A stretch of 64,000 bases of DNA. It comes from Variovorax sp. Sphag1AA. GTDB taxonomy: Bacteria > Pseudomonadota > Gammaproteobacteria > Burkholderiales > Burkholderiaceae_C. The stretch is taken from NCBI RefSeq assembly GCF_014192575.1, contig NZ_JACHYC010000004.1:620001-684000 (forward strand). Direction: 5' to 3'. The position numbers and the translations under genes are program-made. Below the pieces are notes generated by a model. It was not told where the DNA came from, did no database searches, and saw only the letters and a list, made by a program, of their open reading frames with translations. This document shows positions 35,982-44,243 of this stretch, in pieces (the first letter of the stretch is position 1; the number at the start of each line of letters is the position of its first letter).

Positions 35982-36347
35982 TCAGAAGGCGAGAGGTTGG
36001 AGGTTCCAGGCAGTATGCCAGTGCACGACGCCGTCACGCTCGCTGAGCGCGATCTTCACCAGGCCTCCGCGGCACGGGCCGCCGACGCATTCGCCGGTGT
36101 CGGGCCTGTAAACAGCGCCGTGCGTCGCGCAGAGGAGCCATTGCCCGCTGTCGTCGAAGAAGCGGTCGGGCTGAAAGTCCAATTCCATCGCCACGTGGCT
36201 GCAGCGATTCAGGTAGGCATGCGCCACGCCCTCGAAGCGGACAGCGAATGCACGGCAGGTCTGCCCTGCGTGCACCACGTCGAACGGCACCGCGCGGCCG
36301 CCTTCGACCAGCTCAGCGGCGTTGCAAAGAGGAATGCAATCGCTCAT
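35982..36347 (-). CDS. Small Rieske [2Fe-2S] protein
   Basis: 121 residues with a complete Rieske cluster site: C49-x-H51 in NRCSHVAMELD and C73-x2-H76 in LLCATHGAVYRP. It is a stand-alone ferredoxin-like domain, similar to NirD/bphF-type proteins, with no membrane segment. The partner enzyme cannot be named from the sequence. GPCRGGLVKIALSE is a common trailing motif. ATG 36347 (MSDCIPLC) is chosen over an open extension. It overlaps the gph stop region and lies one base from sppA, so gph-Rieske-sppA form one unit. Confidence 0.9.
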   Translation of the reverse strand: MSDCIPLCNAAELVEGGRAVPFDVVHAGQTCRAFAVRFEGVAHAYLNRCSHVAMELDFQPDRFFDDSGQWLLCATHGAVYRPDTGECVGGPCRGGLVKIALSERDGVVHWHTAWNLQPLAF

Positions 36348-36357
36348 GCCCGGATTT

Positions 36358-37026
36358 TCACGCGTTCCCCAGAAGCCATTCCGCAAGGCCGGAAACCGAA
36401 TGCGCCACGTGCAGCGGCGAAAGTGGCTCGAAGCCGCCGGGTTCGTGCGCCCCGTAGCTCACGCCGACGCTCGCGCAACCGGCATTGATCGCAAGTTGGA
36501 GGTCGTGTGTGGTGTCCCCGATCATCAGCGTGCGTTCGGGTGGCACGTCGAGCTCTTCCATGAGCTCCAGCAGCATGCGCGGATGCGGCTTGCCGAAGGT
36601 CTCATCTGCCGTGCGCGAGGCATCGAAGCGGTCCCGCAGCGCGACCGTCGCGAGCGCCTCGTTCAGCCCCCGGCGCGACTTGCCGGTGGCGACGGCGAGC
36701 AGGTGGCCGCGGGCCCGCAGCGCGTCCAGCATCGGGAGCACACCGTCGAACAGCACGACGTCGTCCTGGTGCTGCAGGTAGTGGAAGCGGTAGCGCGCGC
36801 CCAGTTCCGGATATTTTTCCCGCGGGACGTCGGGAGCCGCCTTTGCAAGCGCTTCGGCAAGCCCCAGCCCGATTACCCAGGCGGCATCGCTTTCGCTGGG
36901 CTTGGCGCCACCAACATCCACCACGGCGGCCTGGATGCACCGGACGATCAGTCGCGTAGAGTCATAGAGCGTCCCGTCCCAGTCAAAGGCAATCAGGTCG
37001 AAACGGCGGGAGAGTGGGTCAGTCAT
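36358..37026 (-). CDS. gph: HAD-family phosphatase, Gph-like
   Basis: 222 residues of haloacid-dehalogenase type: nucleophile D15 and acid D17 in IAFDWDGTLYDST, the Thr/Ser motif in LLAVATGKSRRGL, GKPHPRM with the conserved Lys, and IGDTTHDLQLA as motif IV. A helical cap follows the first motif. It resembles phosphoglycolate phosphatases placed after rluC in proteobacteria, but the substrate is not proven. The ATG overlaps the rluC stop by four bases. Confidence 0.9.
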   Translation of the reverse strand: MTDPLSRRFDLIAFDWDGTLYDSTRLIVRCIQAAVVDVGGAKPSESDAAWVIGLGLAEALAKAAPDVPREKYPELGARYRFHYLQHQDDVVLFDGVLPMLDALRARGHLLAVATGKSRRGLNEALATVALRDRFDASRTADETFGKPHPRMLLELMEELDVPPERTLMIGDTTHDLQLAINAGCASVGVSYGAHEPGGFEPLSPLHVAHSVSGLAEWLLGNA

Positions 37027-38081
37027 GAGGAATTTGATGGATGGGCAGCGAGCACGTCGAGCGCCTCCGGCGAGACCAGAGCACTCAGCTCCGTCGGGAG
37101 ATCGGCCTGCAGCGCCATGCGCTCGTGACTCGCGGGATGGTTGAACTGCAGGCGCCAGGCGTGCAGGAACATGCGTTTGAGGCCAATCTTCTGCAGCGCC
37201 CGGTTGTGCTCGAAGTTGCCATATTTGTCGTCGCCGACGATGGCGTGGCCGGCCGAGGCGAGATGAACCCGGATCTGGTGCGTCCTGCCGGTCTTGATGG
37301 TGACCGCGAGCAGCGATACGGGCACCGCATCCGCCGCCAGATTGAAACGGGCAAGCACCTTGACCAGCGTGACCGCCCGCATTGCATCCGGGTGATCCTT
37401 GGCCACCACACGCACGCGGCGCTCGCCCGCCTCAGATCCGCCGGTCGACCCCGGAAGCAGATATTTCGCAAGCGGTGCGTCGAGCACCTTCTTGTTCGCT
37501 GGCCAATCACCGTCGACCAGTGCGAGATACGTCTTTCCGGTCTCGCGGTCACGAAACTGGTCCTGCAGCGCCGTGAGGGCCGAACGCTTCTTGGCGACCA
37601 GCAGGATGCCGGAGGTCTCGCGGTCGAGCCGGTGCACCAGTTCGAGGAAACGGGCCGCCGGTCGCGCGCGTCGCAGTTGCTCGATCACGCCGAAACTCAC
37701 GCCGCTCCCGCCGTGCACCGCGACACCGGCGGGTTTGTTGATTGCGATCAGTGCGTCGTCTTCGTGCAACACGGGGAATTCCCGAGGTGGCGCGGCCGGC
37801 GACGCCCCCTCTTCCGAACGCGCAGCGACCCTCACTGGGGGTACGCGCAGCACGTCGCCTTCGGAAAGACGGGTCTCTGCCTGCGCTCGGCCCTTATTGA
37901 TGCGCACCTCGCCCGAACGGATGATCCGGTAGACGTGCGTCTTCGGCACGCCCTTCAGTTGGCGGAACAGGAAATTGTCCAGTCGCTGCCCGGCAGACTC
38001 CTCGTCAACCGTGAGAAAGCGAACTTCCGCTGCCCCGGGGCCTGGCTTCGCACCTATAATATTTTTCACCAGCGCGGTCAT
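37023..38081 (-). CDS. rluC: 23S rRNA pseudouridine(955/2504/2580) synthase RluC
   Basis: Isomerises three uridines in 23S rRNA. The 352-residue protein has an S4 RNA-binding domain at about 23-85 (GQRLDNFLFRQLKGVPKTHVYRI) and the RluA-type catalytic domain with D153 in LELVHRLDRETSGILL, plus KTGRTHQIRVHLASAGHAI. ATG 38081 lies divergent to rne. The rne-rluC divergent arrangement is conserved across proteobacteria. Confidence 0.96.
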   Translation of the reverse strand: MTALVKNIIGAKPGPGAAEVRFLTVDEESAGQRLDNFLFRQLKGVPKTHVYRIIRSGEVRINKGRAQAETRLSEGDVLRVPPVRVAARSEEGASPAAPPREFPVLHEDDALIAINKPAGVAVHGGSGVSFGVIEQLRRARPAARFLELVHRLDRETSGILLVAKKRSALTALQDQFRDRETGKTYLALVDGDWPANKKVLDAPLAKYLLPGSTGGSEAGERRVRVVAKDHPDAMRAVTLVKVLARFNLAADAVPVSLLAVTIKTGRTHQIRVHLASAGHAIVGDDKYGNFEHNRALQKIGLKRMFLHAWRLQFNHPASHERMALQADLPTELSALVSPEALDVLAAHPSNSS

Positions 38082-38605
38082 GTAAGTGCTTGATTAATCA
38101 GAAGTTTAGAGCACGCAGGAGGCGCTGTGAGGTCGATGCCGCTTTGATGTCGAGTCCGCAAGCTGCGCGCTAATGCGCAAGGCGGCGGGCGCTTCATCCG
38201 AGTCAAGCCGACGCCCACGAAACACCATTACGGAATACCCAGCCGGCAGCTCCAGGCTACCGGCGGATCGAAGCGAGTACCTCGTGTTGATGCTACTGGT
38301 TCAACTTGTCCTGCGCTGGCTGATGCCGGCGAGCACAGGCATTGAGCCGCAAGCCGTGCGCATCACCATTGCGCCAGTCGCTGTCGAAAAGATAGCAAGT
38401 CAGCACCCGATTGGGCTCGCACCCATCCACGCGCCCCCGCCCTGGCCTGCATTGAGCTGAATCTCGATGCGGCTGCCGGCATTTGTGCGGCAGTTCAAGC
38501 CAAGGCATAGCGGCAATTCCTTCGTTTCGCGGCGCGCCGTCCGTGCATCGTTAGGTCCGTCATGGACCGGTAGACGAGACGAAACATAGAGAAGGACAAC
38601 GCATC
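38082..38605 (+). promoter_or_regulatory. Divergent rluC-rne spacer and probable long rne 5' leader
   Basis: 524 bases without a supported gene. A perfect palindrome lies at 38091-38100. A short frame after AGGAGG (38117-38122), starting GTG 38127, has only six codons. Two hairpins lie near rne: CTGCCG/CGGCAG (38473-38478 with 38488-38493) and GGTCC/GGACC (38554-38558 with 38564-38568). In E. coli the rne leader mediates autoregulation by RNase E; the length here would allow the same. I could not identify a convincing promoter. Confidence 0.45.
38091..38100. promoter_or_regulatory. Perfect palindrome TGATTAATCA
   Basis: Ten-base perfect palindrome, AT-rich in a GC-rich context, ten bases upstream of the rluC ATG in the divergent rluC-rne spacer. 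It could be an operator; no binding protein is implied by the sequence alone. Confidence 0.35.
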
Positions 38606-41578
38606 ATGAAACGGATGCTGATCAATGCCACGCAGGCCGAAGAACGCCGCCTGGCAATCGTCGATGGGCAAAAGCTCCTCGACTACGAAATCGAGATTGA
38701 GGGACGCGAACAACGCAAGGGCAACATCTACAAGGCGGTCGTGACGCGCGTCGAGCCGTCGCTGGAAGCCTGCTTTGTCGACTACGGCGAGGACCGCCAC
38801 GGCTTCCTCCCGTTCAAGGAAATCTCCAAGCAATACTTTGCCGAAGGCGTTTCGGCCAGCCAGGCCCGGATCCAGGACGTGATCAAGGAAGGCCAGGAGC
38901 TGGTCGTCCAGGTCGAAAAGGAAGAGCGCGGCAACAAGGGCGCCGCCCTAACGACCTTCATCTCCCTGGCCGGGCGCTACGTCGTCCTGATGCCCAACAA
39001 CCCGCGAGGCGGCGGTGTCAGCCGGCGCATCGAGGGCGACGACCGGGCCGAGCTCAAGGAAGCGATGGACCAGCTCGAGTACCCGAAGGGGATGAGCATC
39101 ATCGCGCGCACCGCCGGCATCGGCCGTTCGGCGCCCGAGCTGCAATGGGACCTGAACTACCTGCTCAAGCTCTGGTCCGCCATCGACGGCGCCGCCAAGG
39201 GCGGCAAGGGCGCCTTCCTGATCTACCAGGAGTCCTCGCTGGTCATCCGCGCGATCCGTGACTATTTCAATCACGACATCGGCGACATCCTGATCGACAC
39301 CGACGACATCTACGACCAGGCCCAGCAGTTCATGGCTCATGTGATGCCGGAGCACGCAGGCAGGGTCAAGCGCTACCGCGACGACGCGGCGCTGTTCAGC
39401 CGCTTCCAGATCGAGCACCAGATCGAATCGGCCTACGCCCGCACGGTGCAGTTGCCCAGCGGCGGCGCCATCGTGATCGACCACACCGAGGCGCTGGTCT
39501 CGGTCGACGTGAACTCGGCCCGCGCGATCAAGGGCGGTGACATCGAGGAAACCGCGACCCGAACGAACCTCGAAGCCGCCGACGAAGTGGCGCGCCAGAT
39601 GCGCCTGCGCGACCTTGGCGGCCTCATCGTCATCGACTTCATCGACATGGATGAGTCGAAGAACCGCCGCGAAGTCGAAAGCCGCCTGCGCGACGCGCTG
39701 CGCCAGGATCGCGCCCGCGTGCAGTTCGGCTCGATCAGCAAGTTCGGCCTCATGGAAATGAGCCGCCAGCGCCTGAAGCCGGCGCTGAGCGAAGGCTCCT
39801 CCATCCCCTGCCCGCGCTGCGGAGGCTCCGGCCACATTCGCGACACCGAATCGAGCGCACTGCAGATCCTGCGCATCATTCAGGAAGAGTCCATGAAGGA
39901 CAACACGGCGGCCGTGCATGTTCAGGTGCCGGTCGAAGTGGCCTCCTTCCTGCTCAACGAAAAGCGCACCGAGATCGCAAAGATCGAACTCAAGCAGCGC
40001 GTGAGCGTGCTGATGGTGCCGAACAAGACGCTCGAGACGCCCAACTACAAGCTCGAGCGCCTGAAGCACGACGATCCGCGCCTCGACCACATCGACGCCA
40101 GCTACAAGATGGCTGACGAATTCGAGGATCCGACGTCGGTGACGCGCCGTTCGCAAGAGCCGACCAACAAGCAGACGCCGGTGATCAAGGGCGTGCTGCC
40201 AGACGCACCCGCGCCTGTCGTGGCCCCGAAGCCCGAAAGCGTCCAGGCGCCTGTCGCGGCGCAGGCCGCAGCAACGGCTGCCGCCTCCGCGGCACAGGCC
40301 AAGGCGGCCGAAACGGGCTTCTTCGGCTGGATCAAGCGCGTCTTCGGCGGCGCCCCTTCCGCGGCACCTGAGCCCGCGCCGGCTCCCGTCGAAGCACCGA
40401 AGCAGCGTCGCGAAGGCCGCTCTGGCCGAGACGGCGAGGCGCAACGCGGTCCGCGCGAAGGCGGCGACCAGCGTCGTGGACGCGCCGAAGGCCGTAGCGG
40501 TCGCGATGGCGAACGCCGTGGCGGTCGCAACGGCGATCGTCGCGAAGGAGGCGAGCGCCGCGAAGGCCGTAACGAGGCCCGCACCGAAAACCAGGCACGC
40601 GAGCCGCGCGAAGCGCGCCAGGGCCGCGAAGGCGAACGCCGCGGTCGCGGTGGCGAACGCCGCGAAAGCGAAGTCCGCCAGCAGCCGATGGAGGCGGTAG
40701 ACGCCCAACTCGAAGCCCAAGCGCTTGCCGCAAGCGGCGCAGCCAACGATTCCGCCATCCAGGCCGAACGCGTGCCACGTGGCCGCGGCGAGCGCCGCGA
40801 TCGCGGGGAGCGTGGCATGGAGACGGGACGCGAACGCGGCGGCGACGCCTCGCGCGAATCCGGCGAAGTGGCCGAAGGCGGCGCATCCGGCGAACGCGCG
40901 GGTCGCGGCAGCCGCGAAGAACGTGCACCACGCGGCGAACGTGGTGAACGTGGCGAAGGCCGCCGCGAACGACGCAATGACGGCGCTGCGCGCCCTGAAG
41001 CGTCTCTGGAACAATCCGTTGCCGAACTCAATGGAGCACCGGCTGAAGAGCAAGGCGTCGAGGCAGCGCCGCGCCGTGAAGGCGAAGAGCGTCGCGGCCG
41101 TTCGCGCGACCGGTACGGCCGTGATCGCCGCGAACGCGCACCGCGCGAAGAGGGCGACATCAACATCGCTGCTTCGACGGAACGCGCGGCGAGCGAAGTC
41201 CAGACGGCCCAACTGCCCGCGGAACCTGCGCTTGCGGAGGTGATTGCCGCGCCCCAGGCGCAGCCGATCGTGGTTCCGACAAGCGCTGCGCCCGTCCGCG
41301 CGATGCCCAAGATCCAGCCCTTCGTACTCCCTTTGGACGAACTGGCTCAGATCGCTGAAGGCTCGGGGCTGCAGTGGGTGAACTCCGACGCCGACCGTGT
41401 GGCGCAAGTCCGCGCCGCGATCGACGCGGAGCCCAAGCCGGTTCATGTTCCCCGCGAGCGGCCGCCGGTCATCGTGCTCGACGACGGTCCGCTGGTACTG
41501 GTCGAAACCCGCCGGGATCTCGCGGGCATCGTGCTGCCTTTCGAAAAGGCAACGCAGGACGCGAGCCCCCGTCTTTAA
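38606..41578 (+). CDS. rne: Ribonuclease E
   Basis: Endonuclease at the centre of mRNA decay and rRNA/tRNA processing. The 990-residue protein has an S1 RNA-binding domain (about 35-125), RNase H-like and DNase I-like catalytic parts with the Mg-binding aspartates in LVSVDVNSARAI and GLIVIDFIDMDE, and the Zn-link CPRCGGSGHIRD. A predicted amphipathic membrane-anchor GFFGWIKRVFGG near residue 570 sits where E. coli RNase E has its membrane-targeting helix. A long Arg/Glu/Gly-rich disordered scaffold (about 590-870) follows, then a more folded tail. GAGAAGGAC precedes ATG 38606. A strong terminator follows. Confidence 0.97.
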   Translation: MKRMLINATQAEERRLAIVDGQKLLDYEIEIEGREQRKGNIYKAVVTRVEPSLEACFVDYGEDRHGFLPFKEISKQYFAEGVSASQARIQDVIKEGQELVVQVEKEERGNKGAALTTFISLAGRYVVLMPNNPRGGGVSRRIEGDDRAELKEAMDQLEYPKGMSIIARTAGIGRSAPELQWDLNYLLKLWSAIDGAAKGGKGAFLIYQESSLVIRAIRDYFNHDIGDILIDTDDIYDQAQQFMAHVMPEHAGRVKRYRDDAALFSRFQIEHQIESAYARTVQLPSGGAIVIDHTEALVSVDVNSARAIKGGDIEETATRTNLEAADEVARQMRLRDLGGLIVIDFIDMDESKNRREVESRLRDALRQDRARVQFGSISKFGLMEMSRQRLKPALSEGSSIPCPRCGGSGHIRDTESSALQILRIIQEESMKDNTAAVHVQVPVEVASFLLNEKRTEIAKIELKQRVSVLMVPNKTLETPNYKLERLKHDDPRLDHIDASYKMADEFEDPTSVTRRSQEPTNKQTPVIKGVLPDAPAPVVAPKPESVQAPVAAQAAATAAASAAQAKAAETGFFGWIKRVFGGAPSAAPEPAPAPVEAPKQRREGRSGRDGEAQRGPREGGDQRRGRAEGRSGRDGERRGGRNGDRREGGERREGRNEARTENQAREPREARQGREGERRGRGGERRESEVRQQPMEAVDAQLEAQALAASGAANDSAIQAERVPRGRGERRDRGERGMETGRERGGDASRESGEVAEGGASGERAGRGSREERAPRGERGERGEGRRERRNDGAARPEASLEQSVAELNGAPAEEQGVEAAPRREGEERRGRSRDRYGRDRRERAPREEGDINIAASTERAASEVQTAQLPAEPALAEVIAAPQAQPIVVPTSAAPVRAMPKIQPFVLPLDELAQIAEGSGLQWVNSDADRVAQVRAAIDAEPKPVHVPRERPPVIVLDDGPLVLVETRRDLAGIVLPFEKATQDASPRL

Positions 41579-41615
41579 GACCAAAGGGGCGCTGAGCCCC
41601 TGATTCACAAGAACC

Positions 41616-41645
41616 AAGCCCGGTGTGCAAGCACCGGGCTTTTTT
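41616..41645 (+). terminator. Strong intrinsic terminator of rne
   Basis: Perfect 10-bp stem (41616-41625 with 41632-41641), 6-base loop, and six T (41640-41645), 38 bases after the rne stop. Confidence 0.92.
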
Positions 41646-41820
41646 CATGCGTGAGCGCCCGCTCCCGGCAGCTCATTGCTGTCGCCACCCCCTCTTCGCC
41701 TGTATCGAGATTTCGCGGGCGATGCGACTTGTGATGCTGCGCCGCACAAGAGGCAGTGGCTGCACAAAGTCACGTTTCGCCAAACGGCGTATGTAAACAA
41801 CACATTCAGGCCCGCGAGCA

Positions 41821-41835
41821 TTAACATGTTGTTAA
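41821..41835. promoter_or_regulatory. Inverted repeat TTAACA-N3-TGTTAA
   Basis: Perfect 6-base arms with a 3-base spacer, about 110 bases upstream of the predicted -35 of the EPS operon. An imperfect relative (GTAAACAAC) lies about 30 bases further upstream. The form fits a dimeric regulator site; the regulator is unknown. Confidence 0.4.
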
Positions 41836-41944
41836 ACAAAAGGACTACACTTGGTTCGCACATGTTGCATCGCATCAACCGTCGTGGCAACGCACCTTAC
41901 AGAGGTAAAGACTAGACCGTTTGGCGGAAGATGTAGCGCTTTTG

Positions 41945-41973
41945 TTGACACGACAACGGCAGCAGCATATGTT
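41945..41973 (+). promoter_or_regulatory. Probable sigma-70 promoter of the EPS operon
   Basis: TTGACA (41945-41950) and TATGTT (41968-41973) with 17-base spacing, about 80 bases upstream of the first EPS gene. The -35 is a perfect consensus and the -10 matches at four of six positions. Confidence 0.65.
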
Positions 41974-42053
41974 CAAATTCTTGCGAATAGTAGTAAAGCG
42001 TTACACTGGAACGCCCCCTGATTGAAGCAGCACCCGTTACGGGAGAATTTCAA

Positions 42054-42776
42054 ATGTTTCGTTCTGACTCGACCGCAAACGGCAACGTGGTCCGACGTTT
42101 TTCTCCCGACGGGGGCGGTCCTTCGGCACCTGCGACGTACGCACAGCCGCGCCGACTGTCCTACTTCGAACGCACCGTCAAACGGTCGATCGACATCGTG
42201 GGCGCACTCACGTTCTTTGCCCTGTTCGGGCCGCTCTACGTCATCGTCGCGCTGAGCGTGGCGATCAGCATGGGCCGTCCGGTCCACTTCTGGCAGAACC
42301 GCCTCGGCGAAAACGGTCAACGCTTCCGGTTCTACAAGTTCCGCTCGATGGTGCGGAACTCCGAGGATGTCCTGGATGAGTTCCTCAGCCGCAACGACAT
42401 GGCCCGCACCGAATGGGACACCTTCCAGAAGTTGGACAAGGATCCACGGATTACACCGATTGGCATGCTCATCCGCAAGCTGAGCCTGGACGAACTCCCC
42501 CAGTTCTGGAATGTCCTGAAGGGTGACATGAGCCTCGTCGGCCCACGCCCGTGCATGGAGCGCCAGCGGAGCCTCTACGGCAAGGGATGGGAGCACTACT
42601 GCGCAGTGCGCCCCGGCATCACCGGCTTGTGGCAGGTGAGCGGTCGCAACAGGCTGTCGTATGCACGCCGCGTGGAACTCGACGTCGAATACGTGTGCAA
42701 CTGGTCTCTCTGGCTGGACATCAAGATCCTGTTCAGGACCGTCCGCGCCGTGGTCAGCGGGGAGGGTTCGCGGTGA
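42054..42776 (+). CDS. Undecaprenyl-phosphate sugar-1-phosphate transferase (short PGT)
   Basis: Starts repeat-unit assembly by moving a sugar-1-phosphate from a nucleotide sugar to undecaprenyl phosphate. The 240 residues are of the small monotopic type: one hydrophobic re-entrant segment (DIVGALTFFALFGPLYVIVAL) after KRSID, then KFRSM, SLDELPQFWNVLKGDMSLVGPRP with the catalytic Asp-Glu pair, and PGITGLWQVSGRN. The N-terminal transmembrane bundle of WcaJ-like enzymes is absent. GGGAGA precedes ATG 42054. It is the first gene of the operon and overlaps manC by four bases. Whether it transfers glucose, galactose or another sugar cannot be told. Confidence 0.92.
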   Translation: MFRSDSTANGNVVRRFSPDGGGPSAPATYAQPRRLSYFERTVKRSIDIVGALTFFALFGPLYVIVALSVAISMGRPVHFWQNRLGENGQRFRFYKFRSMVRNSEDVLDEFLSRNDMARTEWDTFQKLDKDPRITPIGMLIRKLSLDELPQFWNVLKGDMSLVGPRPCMERQRSLYGKGWEHYCAVRPGITGLWQVSGRNRLSYARRVELDVEYVCNWSLWLDIKILFRTVRAVVSGEGSR

Positions 42777-44212
42777 CAGTCGTTCACCCCGTTGTTCTCT
42801 GCGGGGGTAGCGGCACGCGGTTGTGGCCCCTCTCGCGCAAGACGCTTCCGAAGCAGTTCGTTCCGCTCGTCGGCGACAAGAGCTTGCTGGTGCTCACGCT
42901 GGAGCGCCTTCGCAAGCTCAACACCGAAGTCACCTGCGTGGCATCGGAAGAGCATCGATTTCTCGTGCAGGAATGCGTGGATGCGGCCCGGGTGACGGGC
43001 AGGCAACTGCTCGAGCCTGTTGCGCGGAACACTGCCGCCGCGATGGCTGCCGTGGCGCTGCTGAGCAAGCCGGACCACCTGCTGCTCTTCGCGCCCGCGG
43101 ACCATCACATTCCCGATGTCGACAGCTTCGCCGACACGATCCGCAAAGGCATTCCCGCCGCGTTGCATGGCCATCTGGTGACGTTCGGCGTGGAGCCGAC
43201 CTTCCCCAGTACCGCCTACGGTTACATCCGTCAGGGGACCAAGCTCGATGGACCACTGGCAGATGAAGCGGGCCATACGGTGGCGTCCTTCATCGAGAAG
43301 CCAGCGGCGGCTCGCGCCGAGCAGTTGCTGCTCGAGGGGGGAAACTTCTGGAACGCAGGGATCCTGCTCGTACAGGCCAAGGTGCTCATCAAGGCACTGG
43401 AAGCGCATGCGCCGGACATCCTCAAATCGTGCAGGGCTGCGACTCAGGCAGTCGAAGTCGACGGTGACTTCCTGCGCATGGAACGGTCCACATTCGAGCA
43501 CTGCCGCAGCCAGAGCATCGACTACGCGGTCCTCGAAAAATCCGACCTCGTTGCCGTCATCCCCTTCCGCGGACGTTGGACTGACGTCGGAAGCTGGAAT
43601 GCGGTGGCCGAACTGCACGACCTGGACTCGAACGGCAATCGCATCAGCGGCAATGGCTTCGCGATGAGTTCGGCTAACACCTTCATCCATGCGCCCATTC
43701 GTCCTGTCGTGGCGCTGGGCACCAAGGATCTGCTGGTGGTCGACACGCCGGATGCATTGCTGGTGGTGCACAACGACTGCGTCGAGCAGGTCAAGGACGT
43801 CGTCGCGCTGCTTACAGCCAAGGGTCAGAGCCAGGCGGTCAACCACCGGCGCGTCCCAAGGCCTTGGGGCGCCTACGACAGCATCGATGACGGCGAGCGC
43901 TTCGCGGTCAAGCGGCTCACGGTGAAGCCGGGCGCCCGGCTCGCGCTCAGGATGCACCACCATCGCGCCGAGCACTGGGTCGTGGTCAAGGGCGCCGCCC
44001 GCGTGACCTGCGACGGCAATGCCCGTCTCGTGAAGGAAAACGAATCGATCTACATCCCCGTGGGCGCGGTCTACCGTCTGGAGAATGCCGGCAAGACCAC
44101 CCTCGAAGTGATTGAGGTGCAGACAGGCAGCTACCTGGGTGATGACGACATCGTTCGTTTCGACGGCGAAGACGCGTTGGGCGCCGACACCAGTCAACGC
44201 AAACTCGCGTGA
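42773..44212 (+). CDS. manC: Mannose-1-phosphate guanylyltransferase / mannose-6-phosphate isomerase
   Basis: Bifunctional enzyme (type II PMI, AlgA/WbpW/ManC) supplying GDP-mannose. The 479 residues have the nucleotidyltransferase signature GGSGTRLWPLSRKTLPKQF (11-29), APADHHIPD, FIEKP, GNFWNAGILL and, in the last 120 residues, the PMI cupin domain with PWGAYDSIDDGERFAVKRL and LRMHHHRAEHWVVVKG. Phosphomannomutase, needed between the two activities, is not in the window. The frame extends open upstream, but GTG 42773 overlaps the previous stop (GTGA) and gives the family N-terminus. fcl follows after 31 bases. Confidence 0.94.
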   Translation: MTVVHPVVLCGGSGTRLWPLSRKTLPKQFVPLVGDKSLLVLTLERLRKLNTEVTCVASEEHRFLVQECVDAARVTGRQLLEPVARNTAAAMAAVALLSKPDHLLLFAPADHHIPDVDSFADTIRKGIPAALHGHLVTFGVEPTFPSTAYGYIRQGTKLDGPLADEAGHTVASFIEKPAAARAEQLLLEGGNFWNAGILLVQAKVLIKALEAHAPDILKSCRAATQAVEVDGDFLRMERSTFEHCRSQSIDYAVLEKSDLVAVIPFRGRWTDVGSWNAVAELHDLDSNGNRISGNGFAMSSANTFIHAPIRPVVALGTKDLLVVDTPDALLVVHNDCVEQVKDVVALLTAKGQSQAVNHRRVPRPWGAYDSIDDGERFAVKRLTVKPGARLALRMHHHRAEHWVVVKGAARVTCDGNARLVKENESIYIPVGAVYRLENAGKTTLEVIEVQTGSYLGDDDIVRFDGEDALGADTSQRKLA

Positions 44213-44243
44213 CCCTCATCCTTGAACGTCAAGGTGATACTGA

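Larger units (their letters stand above)
41646..42053 (+). promoter_or_regulatory. Regulatory region of the exopolysaccharide operon
   Basis: 408 bases without a supported gene, visibly more AT-rich than the surroundings. It holds an inverted repeat at 41821-41835, a good sigma-70-type promoter at 41945-41973 and a possible weaker one (TTGCGA-15-TACACT ending near 42008). A small GCGTT/AACGC hairpin (41998-42014) and a CCCG/CGGG mini-stem (42033-42043) lie in the leader. The mini-stem touches the GGGAGA ribosome-binding site of the first gene. By eye I see no AlgR box or sigma-E promoter. Confidence 0.5.

Noticed and set aside
38055..38060. Perfect TATAAT as an rne promoter -10
   Set aside because: It is inside the rluC coding end (KNIIG), with no -35 at 16-18 bases and no extended -10.
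38173..38460. 95-codon plus-strand frame in the rluC-rne spacer
   Set aside because: No ribosome-binding site, odd composition and no recognisable family; more likely part of the rne leader.
38948..41617. 889-codon minus-strand reading frame over rne
   Set aside because: Antisense shadow of a GC-rich gene; rne is strongly supported and this frame has only low-complexity composition and no family motif.
41645..41890. 81-codon minus-strand frame upstream of the EPS operon
   Set aside because: Overlaps the rne terminator and promoter elements, and lacks a ribosome-binding site.
42596..44197. 533-codon minus-strand frame over manC
   Set aside because: Antisense shadow without motifs; ManC is certain.
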